From CAYPHJ01 sp964410485 (GTDB taxonomy: Bacteria > Desulfobacterota > Binatia > UBA9968), in assembly GCA_964410485.1 (NCBI GenBank), contig CAYPHJ010000017.1, positions 1-57,069 on the forward strand: DNA of 57,069 bases, written 5' to 3'. Below the pieces are notes generated by a model that was not told where the DNA came from, ran no database searches, and saw nothing but the letters and a program-made list of their open reading frames with translations. Below are positions 49,101 through 57,069 of the stretch, piece by piece. The stretch's first letter is position 1. Every line of letters begins with the position of its first letter. The translations under genes and the position numbers were made by a program.

Positions 49101-50693
49101 ATGAATTTCTCCGAATTCGCCGCCCTGTGCTATGAGCTTGAGAAAACCGCCAGCCGTCTTGCAAAGGTGGCCGCTGCGGCCGAATATCTGAAGCGCCTGG
49201 AGCCAGATGAGATTCGGCATGGGGTGGCGTTTCTGTCCGGTCGTCCTTTTCCCGTTTCCGACCCGCGAAACCTCGCGATCGGCGCCGGCGCCCTTCTCGA
49301 AGCCAACGGAGTTTCCGAAACACCACCTGAGCCTTCGCGCTTGCTGACGTTAAAAGATGTGGCGCAGAGCTTCGCCGCCATTGCCGAGGCGGCCGGGAAA
49401 GGGTCGCGTCGGGAAAAATATGTCCGGCTACAGGAGCTGATCGCAAGAGCGACGGCACAAGAGCGCCCGGTCTTGTTTCGCCTTCTCCACAACGAACTCA
49501 GAATCGGGCTGCACGACGGGCTCATCCAGGAAGCAATTGCACGCGCGTGCGGCGCTGATTTGAAAAGCGTACGCCGGGCGGCACTGTTTCTTTCCGACCT
49601 TGCGGAAGTCGCGGCTATTGGCTTGACTCGAGGCGCCAGAGGCCTTCAAGAGGTCGACATCAAGCTATTCATTCCGCTCTTGCCCATGCTATCCGAGCTT
49701 TGCCAAGATTTCGATGAGATCTTTCAGGCGCACGGAGGCGAAACAGCGCTCGAGTATAAATACGACGGCGCTAGAATTCAGATCCACAAAGACCAGGACT
49801 GCGTGCGCATCTGGAGCCGGCGGCTTTCCGAGGTTACTCTGAGTCTCCCGGATATCACAAAAATCGCGCGCGAAGAGCTCGCGGGCCATTCTTTTATTCT
49901 CGACGGAGAGGTCATCGCGGTAGGAAAAGACGGCCGCCCCTATCCCTTCCAGGAGCTCATGAGGCGTTTCAAGCGCATACACGGCATCGAATCGGCGGCC
50001 ACTGATATTCCCCTGTCGCTGCATCTCTTCGATTGTCTTTTCCTCAACGGTCGTTCGCTCATCGATGCTCCTTATGAAGAACGGTGGTCCCGGCTGGAAG
50101 CTGTAAGCGCCGGCAAACACCTGACGCAGCGCCAGATCGTACACGAAAAAGTCCAAGCCACGGCGTTTCTCGACCAGGCCCTTGCCGCGGGTCACGAAGG
50201 ATTGATGGCGAAGGCGCTTTATAGCCCCTATACGCCGGGCAATCGCGGCAAACTCTGGTTCAAGATCAAGCCTGCTGAAACCGTCGATTGTGTCATCATC
50301 GCAGCTGACCGCGGCTCCGGCCGGAGGCGCGGCTGGTTGTCGAATTATCACCTCGCAGTAGCCGACGCAGCCGGCGGATTCGCGCCGGTGGGAAAAACCT
50401 TCAAGGGGCTCACCGACAAGGAATTTACGGAGATGACCACTACACTGAAAGAATTGCAGGTAGCGGATGATGGTTACACGGTGACCGTAAGACCCGAGGT
50501 CGTCGTGGAGGTCGCCTACAACGAGATACAAAAAAGTCCCCAGTACAGCTCCGGGGTTGCCCTGCGATTCGCGCGCATCACGAGAATCCGTGACGACAAA
50601 GGTCCGGCTCAGGTCACGACTCTGGCAGAGCTGCAATCGCTTTACGAGCGGCAATTTACCTATAAGAGCCGCCGTAAAGAAGGCTTAGGTTGA
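49101..50693 (+). CDS. ATP-dependent DNA ligase
   Basis: 530-residue ligase of the archaeal/eukaryotic type. N-terminal DNA-binding domain (residues 1-190) with SRREKYVRLQELIARATAQE and LRIGLHDGLIQEAIARA. Adenylation domain: motif I EYKYDGARIQIHK with nucleophile Lys220, motif III LDGEVIAVGKDGRPYPFQ, motif IV HEGLMAKALYSPYTPGNRG and motif V WFKIKP. OB-fold domain to the end. All motifs are intact. Such LigB-type enzymes work in repair next to the essential NAD-dependent LigA. It is not linked here to ku or a polymerase/phosphoesterase domain, so it is not a LigD. Confidence 0.92.
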   Translation: MNFSEFAALCYELEKTASRLAKVAAAAEYLKRLEPDEIRHGVAFLSGRPFPVSDPRNLAIGAGALLEANGVSETPPEPSRLLTLKDVAQSFAAIAEAAGKGSRREKYVRLQELIARATAQERPVLFRLLHNELRIGLHDGLIQEAIARACGADLKSVRRAALFLSDLAEVAAIGLTRGARGLQEVDIKLFIPLLPMLSELCQDFDEIFQAHGGETALEYKYDGARIQIHKDQDCVRIWSRRLSEVTLSLPDITKIAREELAGHSFILDGEVIAVGKDGRPYPFQELMRRFKRIHGIESAATDIPLSLHLFDCLFLNGRSLIDAPYEERWSRLEAVSAGKHLTQRQIVHEKVQATAFLDQALAAGHEGLMAKALYSPYTPGNRGKLWFKIKPAETVDCVIIAADRGSGRRRGWLSNYHLAVADAAGGFAPVGKTFKGLTDKEFTEMTTTLKELQVADDGYTVTVRPEVVVEVAYNEIQKSPQYSSGVALRFARITRIRDDKGPAQVTTLAELQSLYERQFTYKSRRKEGLG

Positions 50694-50822
50694 GGTTAGG
50701 GTCACCCCAACTCTCCCCCGCGCCTTTCGATACGCCGCATAGACGCGGCTACTCAGGGCGGCCGGTTTCCCGAGTAGGCCAAAGGCCGTAGCGAGGGACG
50801 GGAAGAACGAAGGAGGGCAAGC

Positions 50823-51380
50823 CTAAGCCCGCTGCGCGACAAACTTGAGGGCAACGCCGTTGTTACACCACCGTTTGCCGGTGGGCGGTGGACCGTCGTC
50901 GAAGACGTGACCGTGGTGCCCGCCGCAACGAATGCAATGATATTCGATGCGCGGCAGGATCAACTTGTAATCGGTCTTGGTGCCGAATACGGCGGAAATT
51001 GTGGTGAAAAAGCTCGGCCAGCCCGTGCCGCTGTCATACTTCATCTCGGAGGTAAAAAGCGCCAGATCACAGCCCACGCAGAGAAATACGCCGGGTCGCT
51101 TTTCATCATTCAGCGGGCTCGATCCGGGAGCTTCGGTGCCTTCCTCACGCAGCACCTTGAACTGCATAGGATTCAAACGTTTGCGCCACTCCTCTCTGGA
51201 AAGTTTCAGGGGCTCGGCAGGCAACGGCACGTTCAATCCGCTGCGCAATAGCCGCCTCCAGTTTTTCTGCAGCGCTTCGATATCTTTCATCGAGGATGGT
51301 TGTGCGCCAAACCCCGAGGTTTTCAGCGCGCTCCAGAAAGCCGTCGCGAGTAATCCTAGCAATAATCCACGCCGTGTCAT
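50823..51380 (-). CDS. msrB: Peptide-methionine (R)-S-oxide reductase, exported
   Basis: 185 residues. A twin-Arg-like leader (MTRRGLLLGLLATAFWSAL) suggests export. Zinc site Cys pairs in FLCVGCDLALF and YHCIRCGGHHGHVF. The substrate pocket YDSGTGWPSFF and catalytic Cys in KRWCNNGVALKF are present; the usual Asn-Ser-x-Ser after Cys is NNGVALKF here. It repairs methionine R-sulfoxide in proteins, here probably in the periplasm. Monocistronic, convergent with the ligase gene. Confidence 0.9.
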   Translation of the reverse strand: MTRRGLLLGLLATAFWSALKTSGFGAQPSSMKDIEALQKNWRRLLRSGLNVPLPAEPLKLSREEWRKRLNPMQFKVLREEGTEAPGSSPLNDEKRPGVFLCVGCDLALFTSEMKYDSGTGWPSFFTTISAVFGTKTDYKLILPRIEYHCIRCGGHHGHVFDDGPPPTGKRWCNNGVALKFVAQRA

Positions 51381-51438
51381 AAGTGCCTCTTTTTTTCGGG
51401 TAATTCAAAATTGATTGCTAAACAAGTAATACCCATGG

Positions 51439-51555
51439 CACCACGAAGCACACGCAGGTCACGAAGGTTCGGAAACTAATTTCTTGAATTTCTTAACTTC
51501 GTGTCCTTCGTGGCGAGTCTCTGTTTCTCCTTTGGTTGCGGCTCTGCCGCGCTAG
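51439..51555 (+). repeat. Dispersed CACGAAG inverted-repeat element, copy 2
   Basis: CACCACGAAGCACACGCAGG, core TTCTTGAATTTCTTAACTTC, GTGTCCTTCGTGGCGAGTCT, then TTTGGTTGCGGCTCTGCCGC and GCTAG. The order and sequence of the right arm plus flank match the reverse complement of 13454-13540. Confidence 0.75.
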
Positions 51556-51633
51556 AACCTTCGCGGTGAACGTCCGTGACTACTTGTTTGCGGCCGTGCC
51601 GAGCCATGTATTCGTTTCAAATTCCAACTGTCT

Positions 51634-52386
51634 TCACGCCAGCCTTTCACTCGGCCAGCCAATAACCTCCAGGTAACGAGCAAAGTGCGTCACCGGCGGC
51701 CGGTCAAACACGTTAATGCCAATGGGGACTGCCATGGTATTCTTACGCAGCGCTACTTCTACCGACTGCAAAGGCCATCGTGAGTGATGAATATCCAAAT
51801 ACCTCAAACTGCCGCGTCGGTCTTGGGCATAGAGACAATAGCGCTCAGTGAGCCAGTGATCGAGTGCACCTGAAGCGGAGTGGTAGACGGCGCCGCTCGG
51901 CGCATACGATGCTTCGAATTCGATCCCTGGGCTTTTCTGATCTGCGCGGATGCTCTGGTAGTGAATCGCTTCGCCCTGGACCCGCGCTGCCATGCGGGCA
52001 TCGTAGTACGGAAGCCCATACCATATTCGGGCGGCTCGCACCGCAAGAGGGTTTCCAGCGTCCAGGCTGAAGAACCAAACCCCGGTTCTGCCCGGAGTCT
52101 TGGCATACGTGCGCACGTTCAGCTCCAGGAATGCAAGCCCGGCAAATGGAGGAACATAACGTGGACGGACACCTGTCATGCGAAACGGGACAACACCAAT
52201 CCATGCATAGCCGCCATAGGTGTCGAGCTCCAGGTCGGCCGGCATAAGTGGCCGGATAATTTCTGGACGGATAGGCCAATGAAGAAACAGCAAATCATGC
52301 CAGCGCATAGCCATGACCCAGCGCTTCGATGGCAGCGGCCATGGCCGGTGGGAAGTCTCCTTCACTAACTCGCTTTCCGTTGTCAT
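51634..52386 (-). CDS. DUF2071 (YqjF-like, acetoacetate-decarboxylase fold) protein
   Basis: 250 residues from the ATG at 52386. DUF2071 features: MRWHDLLFLHWPIRPEIIRPLMP, LELDTYGGYAWIGVVPFRM, FLELNVRTYAKTPGRTGVWFFSLD and LPYYDARMA. The family has the acetoacetate-decarboxylase-like fold but no proven activity. A longer start at 52446 would translate repeat-like DNA. Isolated gene. Confidence 0.85.
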   Translation of the reverse strand: MTTESELVKETSHRPWPLPSKRWVMAMRWHDLLFLHWPIRPEIIRPLMPADLELDTYGGYAWIGVVPFRMTGVRPRYVPPFAGLAFLELNVRTYAKTPGRTGVWFFSLDAGNPLAVRAARIWYGLPYYDARMAARVQGEAIHYQSIRADQKSPGIEFEASYAPSGAVYHSASGALDHWLTERYCLYAQDRRGSLRYLDIHHSRWPLQSVEVALRKNTMAVPIGINVFDRPPVTHFARYLEVIGWPSERLA

Positions 52387-52440
52387 CAAAACGGACCCAA
52401 TAACCAGCCAAATACCGGAGCTGAGGGGTGGTTGTAAATC

Positions 52441-52475
52441 CAGCACTTCAATACTCCACCACTCCAGTACTCCAA
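52441..52475. repeat. ACTCCA word repeat
   Basis: CAGCACTTCAATACTCCACC then ACTCCAGTACTCCA. Same family as 56281-56317 and, inverted, 28226-28250. Confidence 0.55.
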
Positions 52476-52537
52476 ATCGTCGTCCACTGTTCTTCGGTTG
52501 ACATTATACCCATTTCACGAATACTTGAGCTAGACAC

Positions 52538-53929
52538 ATGACCGCGCTGATAACATCGGTTAAAAAAGCCTATACATTGAGAGTTGGAGATAATATCACC
52601 TTGCGTGGTTGGGTGCGCTCACGACGAGACTCGAAGGGTGTCACTTTTGTCGAGCTAAACGACGGCTCTCAATTTAAGAGCATGCAGCTGGTAATTGAAG
52701 CCGGCGTTATCGTGGAAGACGTTCTGAAGCAAGCGACCACAGGGAGCAGTATCGGAGCTTCCGGGACGCTCGTCGAGTCGCCTGCCAAAGGCCAGCCGGT
52801 GGAATTAAAGGTTTCGCAACTGGAGATTTATGGTAGCGCTGATCCGGCAACCTACCCTTTACAAAAAAAAGGCCATTCGCTTGAGTTTCTGCGCGAGATC
52901 GGTCATCTGCGCGTGCGCAGCAACACGTTTGGCGCAGCCTTCCGCGTACGCAACGCCCTCTCACACGCGGTCCATACCTTTTTTCAGGAACGCGATTTCA
53001 TCTACGTTCAAACCCCAATCATTACTACCTCGGATTGTGAGGGCGCAGGACAAATGTTCACTGTGACCTCCTTGGATTTAACCAATCCCCCTCGGGCGGC
53101 AGACGGTAGGGTCGACTGGCAGCAGGATTTTTTTGGCCGCCGCGCCTACTTGACCGTCAGCGGGCAGCTCGAAGCGGAAATCTTTGCCTTAGCCTTCTCC
53201 AAAGTTTACACCTTCGGCCCAACGTTTCGTGCGGAAAACAGCAACACCCCACGCCATCTCGCCGAGTTCTGGATGATCGAGCCGGAGATGGCTTTCTTCG
53301 AGCTGCAAGACACTATGGATCTGGCCGAAGATTTCTTAAAGTTTATTATTGGATATGTTTTGCTAAATTCTCGACAAGATCTGGAGTTCTTCAACGAACG
53401 GATCGAGAAAACCGTCCTCGGCACTCTCGAGCACGTTGCACAATCAAAGTTCGCACATATCACCTATACAGACGCGATTGCCGAGTTGCAGAGATCAGGA
53501 CGACCTTGGGAGTTTCCGGTTTCCTGGGGCAACGACCTGCAAACCGAGCACGAGCGCTTTCTTACAGAAGCAGTCTTCAAGAAACCGGTGATCGTCAGCG
53601 ATTATCCCAAGCAGATCAAGCCTTTTTACATGCGCGTCAACGATGACGGCAACACCGTTCGCGCAATGGACGTGCTCGTACCCCGTGTAGGCGAGATCAT
53701 CGGCGGCAGCCAACGCGAGGAGCGCTACGATGTGTTGTTGCAGCGATTTCGCGAGACCGGGCTCGATGAAAACACCTACTGGTGGTATCTGGACCTGCGC
53801 CGCTATGGTTCTGTGCCGCACTCGGGCTTTGGGCTCGGGCTTGAACGGATGATGATGTATCTCACCGGTCTAAAGAATATTCGCGATGTAATTCCCTTCC
53901 CGCGCACCCCGGGCAATGCCGAGTTCTAA
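52538..53929 (+). CDS. asnS: Asparaginyl-tRNA synthetase
   Basis: 463-residue class IIb synthetase. OB-fold anticodon-binding domain (LRGWVRSRRDSKGVTFVELND), motif 1 around ALSHAVHTFFQERDFIYVQT, ITTSDCEGAGQMFTV, motif 2 FGPTFRAENSNTPRHLAEFW and motif 3 GFGLGLERMMMYLTGLKNIR. The AENSNT residues mark AsnRS rather than AspRS. Cytosolic and full length. This is the only housekeeping gene in the window and the best one for placing the organism. Confidence 0.95.
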   Translation: MTALITSVKKAYTLRVGDNITLRGWVRSRRDSKGVTFVELNDGSQFKSMQLVIEAGVIVEDVLKQATTGSSIGASGTLVESPAKGQPVELKVSQLEIYGSADPATYPLQKKGHSLEFLREIGHLRVRSNTFGAAFRVRNALSHAVHTFFQERDFIYVQTPIITTSDCEGAGQMFTVTSLDLTNPPRAADGRVDWQQDFFGRRAYLTVSGQLEAEIFALAFSKVYTFGPTFRAENSNTPRHLAEFWMIEPEMAFFELQDTMDLAEDFLKFIIGYVLLNSRQDLEFFNERIEKTVLGTLEHVAQSKFAHITYTDAIAELQRSGRPWEFPVSWGNDLQTEHERFLTEAVFKKPVIVSDYPKQIKPFYMRVNDDGNTVRAMDVLVPRVGEIIGGSQREERYDVLLQRFRETGLDENTYWWYLDLRRYGSVPHSGFGLGLERMMMYLTGLKNIRDVIPFPRTPGNAEF

Positions 53930-54069
53930 TCTGCAAAATCGCTTCAGGTTCCCAGTTCCTTGGTTTGTAGAGAAAAAAAACGCGACACGCTGAATCAACG
54001 ATGGGTCCTGGCGAGGCGATCCTCGCGAAACGCAGATCTTATGGCGCTAACAATGCGGAATGATCGCCT

Positions 54070-55308
54070 ATGACTCCGCTCAAGCTAAATCGGACTCTCC
54101 GCGGACTCGTAACACTCTATACGAGCACCCTACTGGCGGGAATGTGGTCGATGATTATTCCGGCAATTCCGGTGTTGGCGATAGCTTTCGACGTTACGCC
54201 GGGAGCCGCAGCGCAAACTATCACCGCTTTGGCTTTGGGACGATTTGCCGGCCTGCCTATCAGTGGCGTCGTGCTCGATCGGCTCGGCACGCGCTCTGCG
54301 TTGATATGCGGCCCGGCAATTGCCTGCATCGCCGGTTTAGTGGCTGCCGGGGTACCGTGGTTCGGTTCAATACTGGCGTTGCTCTTCATCGTCGGCATGG
54401 CTGAAAGCCTGTGGGTCATCGCCCGTGAAGTTGCGGGGATCGACCTCGCTCGGCCGGATCAACGTGGGCGGGTGCTCAGCGGTTTCCACGGCATCAACAA
54501 CATCGGGCTGGCTCTCGGGCCCTTGGTAGGTGGGTTACTCACCGAGACGATGGGGTTTCGCGTGGTATTCGTCGCTTACTCCGTGGGCGCTGCCATTTCC
54601 GTCATGATTGGATTTTCCGCTCCGTATTCCGCAGCGCATCCGCGCTCTCCATCCACTGCGGCTCCTGTGTCTCGCTGGGGCTATGCGGCGGCGCGCAAAT
54701 GGTTCCAGAGCTTTAAAGACTTGTTTCGGCAAATTGACCCGGACCTACGAGGCACTTATATCGTCCTCATTCTCGCAACGTTCACCAGCTTCGTTCACCG
54801 CGTGACGACACAAAGCATGCTCCCGCTATATGCCAGCTCCGAGTTGGGTCTTACGCCAAAAGAAGTGGGTTCACTATTCACGATCTCGGGCTTTGCCGTG
54901 TTCACAATGATCTTACCCGCCGGATTTATCATCGACAAGGTTGGCAGGAAATGGGCAACCGTCCCCAGCACCGGCATTCCGGCCTTGGCGTTTCTGCTCG
55001 TTCCCTTCGCCGGAAGCTTCTTCCATCTGGCGGTGATCGTATCGTTTCTGGGCATTGCCAATGGGCTTTCGCTCGGGTCACTAGCGACATCGACGTATGA
55101 CGTTGCGCCGCCAAGCGCGCGGGGCCGCCTGCAGGCTGCCCGGCGCACTATTGCCGAGCTTGGTGGCGTCGGCGCCCCGCTTCTGGGGGGATTTCTTGCC
55201 GACACGTTCAATCCCGGAGTGCCTTTCCTGGCTTACGCCCCGCTGTTGGTCTTGTCCGCTATCCTACTCGCGATCGTCGGACGGGAAACGCTCCACCGAT
55301 CGAGATGA
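54070..55308 (+). CDS. MFS transporter
   Basis: 412-residue inner-membrane carrier with about 12 hydrophobic segments. Signature GVVLDRLGTRSALICGP between helices 2 and 3; SGFHGINNIGLALGPLVGGLL in helix 5; second-half motif FIIDKVGRKWATVP. Belongs to the general MFS_1 group of drug or sugar efflux carriers. No neighbouring gene suggests the substrate. About 140 bp downstream of asnS, possibly a separate transcript. Confidence 0.85.
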   Translation: MTPLKLNRTLRGLVTLYTSTLLAGMWSMIIPAIPVLAIAFDVTPGAAAQTITALALGRFAGLPISGVVLDRLGTRSALICGPAIACIAGLVAAGVPWFGSILALLFIVGMAESLWVIAREVAGIDLARPDQRGRVLSGFHGINNIGLALGPLVGGLLTETMGFRVVFVAYSVGAAISVMIGFSAPYSAAHPRSPSTAAPVSRWGYAAARKWFQSFKDLFRQIDPDLRGTYIVLILATFTSFVHRVTTQSMLPLYASSELGLTPKEVGSLFTISGFAVFTMILPAGFIIDKVGRKWATVPSTGIPALAFLLVPFAGSFFHLAVIVSFLGIANGLSLGSLATSTYDVAPPSARGRLQAARRTIAELGGVGAPLLGGFLADTFNPGVPFLAYAPLLVLSAILLAIVGRETLHRSR

Positions 55309-55320
55309 GCAGTGCGTTCC

Positions 55321-55353
55321 CGTTCAAAGGTTCCAGTGTTCAAAGGTTCAAAG
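55321..55353. repeat. GTTCAAAGG word repeat
   Basis: CGTTCAAAGGTTCCAGTGTT then CAAAGGTTCAAAG, between convergent genes. GTTCAAA family (21898, 49056). Confidence 0.55.
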
Positions 55354-55380
55354 TGGCAGAGATTTGTGATTGTGAACTTT

Positions 55381-56280
55381 TTATGACAGTTTCTTTTCCC
55401 CTTCTGATTTACCTTCGGGGCTTGCATGCTCAATGATGGAATTGATTTCGCCGCCGATTAGGATCACCAGGCCCGTAACATACATCCAGGTGAGCAGCAC
55501 GATGATTGCGCCGATGCTGCCGTAGGTAACGTTGTAGTCACCAAAGTTACTCACATAGTATGAAAATCCCAGCGAGGCGAGGATCCACAAAATCACGGCG
55601 AAGACCGAGCCGGGCGTGATCCATTTCCAATCCTGCTCCACGTCGGGGGTAAAATAGTACAGCACCGCGATACCGAAAATGAGGAAGAACATTATCACAG
55701 GCCAGCGGGCGATGTTCCAGGTGATCTCAAACAGCGAACCCAAGCCCACCTGGTTTGCCAGCCAGCCGCCGATGTGCGGGCCAAACATGAGCAAAACCAG
55801 ACCAAGAATGATGAAAGCCGAAAAAGCTATCGTCAACAGAATGGCGATAAGGCGCACTTTCCAGAACGCCCGACCTTCTCGCACACCATAGGCTCTGTTC
55901 AGCGCGTCCATAACCGCGACAATGGCGCTGGAGGAGGTCCAAAGGGCAAGGGCAATGCCCAAAGACAGTAAGCCTCCTCGTTGATCGGCGGTAAGCTCGT
56001 GGAGATTCTTTTCGACGAGCTTCAATGCATCAGGAGGCATGACCCTGGCCAGCAGCTCAATGATTTGGTCCATGAGACCACTGACCGGCAGGTATCCCAA
56101 AAGAGCGGTGAAAAATAACAAAAACGGGAAAAGCGCAAATAGAAAGTAATACGCGAGTTGAGCAGCATATCCGAGGCTGTTGTCTTCTTGGACCTCGACA
56201 ATCAGCTGACGGCCCAAGTCTTTGAAACTCAAGCCGCCCAAGTTATAGACGTCTATCAGGTTTTGCTTGAGGCTAGCCAA
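55381..56280 (-). CDS. YihY/BrkB-family inner-membrane protein
   Basis: 299 residues with six hydrophobic segments. Family features: LGYAAQLAYYFLFALFPFLL, LWTSSSAIVAVMDALNRAYG, VLYYFTPDVEQDWKWITPGS and YGSIGAIIVLLTWMYVTGLV, followed by GGEINSIIEH. Start is a TTG with GGAG upstream; no ATG lies near the conserved start. Once annotated as RNase BN, the family is now regarded as a membrane protein of unknown function. Confidence 0.87.
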   Translation of the reverse strand: MASLKQNLIDVYNLGGLSFKDLGRQLIVEVQEDNSLGYAAQLAYYFLFALFPFLLFFTALLGYLPVSGLMDQIIELLARVMPPDALKLVEKNLHELTADQRGGLLSLGIALALWTSSSAIVAVMDALNRAYGVREGRAFWKVRLIAILLTIAFSAFIILGLVLLMFGPHIGGWLANQVGLGSLFEITWNIARWPVIMFFLIFGIAVLYYFTPDVEQDWKWITPGSVFAVILWILASLGFSYYVSNFGDYNVTYGSIGAIIVLLTWMYVTGLVILIGGEINSIIEHASPEGKSEGEKKLS

Positions 56281-56317
56281 CTACATCACTCCATGATTCC
56301 AACACTCCAGTCCTCCG
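56281..56317. repeat. ACTCCA word repeat
   Basis: CTACATCACTCCATGATTCC then AACACTCCAGTCCTCC, abutting the TTG start of the YihY gene. Confidence 0.5.
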
Positions 56318-56318
56318 T

Positions 56319-56933
56319 CTACCGCAACAGCCCCTCGATAGCCTCGACCTCGCGATAAAAAACCGCTTTCAACAACTCGGGATACTGTTCCTTTTGGGGC
56401 TGGAACTTCCACTCACTGGAAGGGGCGTAAAACAGCGCCGCCCAGCCCACGACGCTGCGCGTCGTATAGCCGAAGGAAAACGTCTTTGTCTTCTGTTTGT
56501 CCTTTGGCGCGTAGAGTGCAAACCCCATTTGATACTCGGCCTGGCAGATCTGCGGTACCAATCCGATTGTGGCAATCGTCAGAATCTGTCCCTCGAATCC
56601 TAGAGCACATGCCCGGTGAGGGTCATCCCCGGTAAAAGAAAACTGCGTGAGAACCAAGTCCGCGATCGGAGCTTGGGTCACGTATTCCACCGACTTAAAC
56701 ACGCGGCTTTCCCTTAGATGCTCGACCAGCTTCTCGAGCTGATATGGGGGCGCCTTGTCAGCCGAGAGCTCGATACCCAGGACGAGACTTTGAAATCTTG
56801 CCTCGTGTGCCGGGCTCGCTTTCAAGGGCAAAACGTTGCTCGATAGATTATAGGCGACGCAGCCCGCAAAGGTAGGAAGTGCCAAGGCACATGCCAAACT
56901 GAACCCGAACCTTCGCTTCTGACTCATGACCAT
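56319..56933 (-). CDS. Predicted lipoprotein of unknown function
   Basis: 204 residues with a lipoprotein signal (LACALALPTFAGC, lipobox FAGC). The mature part has VAYNLSSNVLPLKASPAHEA, LEKLVEHLRESRVFKSVEYV (a GNA1162/DUF-like helical segment), IADLVLTQFSFTGDD and TTRSVVGWAALFYAPSSEW. The layout resembles small outer-membrane lipoproteins involved in envelope assembly, but no family was firmly recognised. It is on the same strand as YihY and 38 bp upstream of it, so they may form an operon. Confidence 0.7.
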   Translation of the reverse strand: MVMSQKRRFGFSLACALALPTFAGCVAYNLSSNVLPLKASPAHEARFQSLVLGIELSADKAPPYQLEKLVEHLRESRVFKSVEYVTQAPIADLVLTQFSFTGDDPHRACALGFEGQILTIATIGLVPQICQAEYQMGFALYAPKDKQKTKTFSFGYTTRSVVGWAALFYAPSSEWKFQPQKEQYPELLKAVFYREVEAIEGLLR

Positions 56934-57042
56934 TCAACAGCAGTTTCCTGCTTCTTTATCGAAGTTTCAACAGATTTTGATCCGGGTTGCTCCCTTCGCC
57001 TTGGAGGCGATTGCTGGCATTAGCTTTCGCACAACTTTCAGC

Positions 57043-57048
57043 TATAAT
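57043..57048 (+). promoter_or_regulatory. Perfect -10 box near the window end
   Basis: TATAAT with no good -35 (TTAGCT at 57020-57025, 17-bp spacer). It may drive a gene beyond the window. Confidence 0.3.
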
Positions 57049-57069
57049 CGGTCCCTTGTCTGGCGGACA

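Noticed and set aside
49689..50654. 321-residue minus-strand open frame
   Set aside because: Antisense to the ATP-dependent DNA ligase.
49101..50693. LigD-type end-joining ligase
   Set aside because: Domain order is that of a replicative/repair ATP ligase, with no polymerase or phosphoesterase domain and no ku nearby.

Overview
The window is a 57 kb stretch of about 57% G+C from a Gram-negative bacterium. Outer-membrane-type lipoproteins, a MltD-like lytic transglycosylase and an HlyD/EmrA adaptor support that reading. The gene mix includes orphan tripartite-tricarboxylate (Bug/TctC) binding proteins, CoxSML-type molybdenum hydroxylases, MmgE/PrpD, Rieske and VOC dioxygenases, cupins, amidohydrolases and DUF2071. 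Such a mix is typical of uncultured soil lineages (Binatota/'Deltaproteobacteria', Rokubacteria or Tectomicrobia type). The lineage is an inference, because no rRNA or other strong phylogenetic marker is present apart from asnS. No tRNA, rRNA, CRISPR array, transposase or phage gene was seen.

Layout. 1-8 kb: a 5'-incomplete aldo/keto reductase, two paralogous Bug proteins flanking an EmrAB-like efflux pair, a membrane-anchored HTH protein, a lone receiver domain and a DUF2934 remnant. 7.5-9.3 kb: small envelope proteins. 9.6-16 kb: a MetE-like methyltransferase, then a minus-strand operon amidohydrolase-CoxM-CoxS-CoxL. 16.5-26 kb: MltD, VOC protein, a truncated Bug protein, MmgE/PrpD, a cupin, a K+ channel with two RCK units, another Bug protein and a dihydroxyphthalate-decarboxylase-like protein. 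26.4-35 kb: the most interesting block, described next. 35-43 kb: histidine kinase, VOC + Rieske pair, MFS, DUF488, a FrnE/DsbA-like selenoprotein and a DMT transporter. 43.6-49 kb: minus strand BASS transporter, KorAB 2-oxoacid:ferredoxin oxidoreductase and a TRZ/ATZ amidohydrolase. 49-57 kb: ATP-dependent DNA ligase, MsrB, DUF2071, AsnS, MFS, YihY/BrkB and a lipoprotein.

Main discovery. Two genes are interrupted by in-frame TGA codons that are best read as selenocysteine. One is a GrdB-type subunit of a glycine/sarcosine/betaine-reductase-like enzyme (28345-29631, Sec347). The other is a DsbA/FrnE-like thioredoxin-fold protein (42023-42631, Sec15 in a U-P-W-C motif). Each has a compact hairpin about 20 nt after the TGA with G in its apical loop, as expected for a bacterial SECIS. 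A conventional gene caller would split or truncate both. The partner subunit (26945-28225) is a GrdE/PrdA homologue that seems to lack the Cys from which the pyruvoyl cofactor is made. The pair is followed by an LLM-type flavin oxidoreductase and an alpha/beta hydrolase with a Cys nucleophile. A bicupin and an EutA-type reactivase without EutBC lie further downstream. Together they suggest an undescribed selenium-dependent catabolic module outside the fermentative clostridia.

Second theme. Almost every larger intergenic gap carries short degenerate 'word' repeats (GGTCTCG, GTTCAAA, CGCCAAG, CACGAAG, GGCATATGCC, GGACCGA, ACTCCA, AGGGGCAG), many arranged as imperfect inverted repeats. One forms a roughly 400-bp nested-inverted-repeat, MITE-like element at 31743-32150. 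Another exists as two well-conserved copies in opposite orientation at 13454 and 51439.
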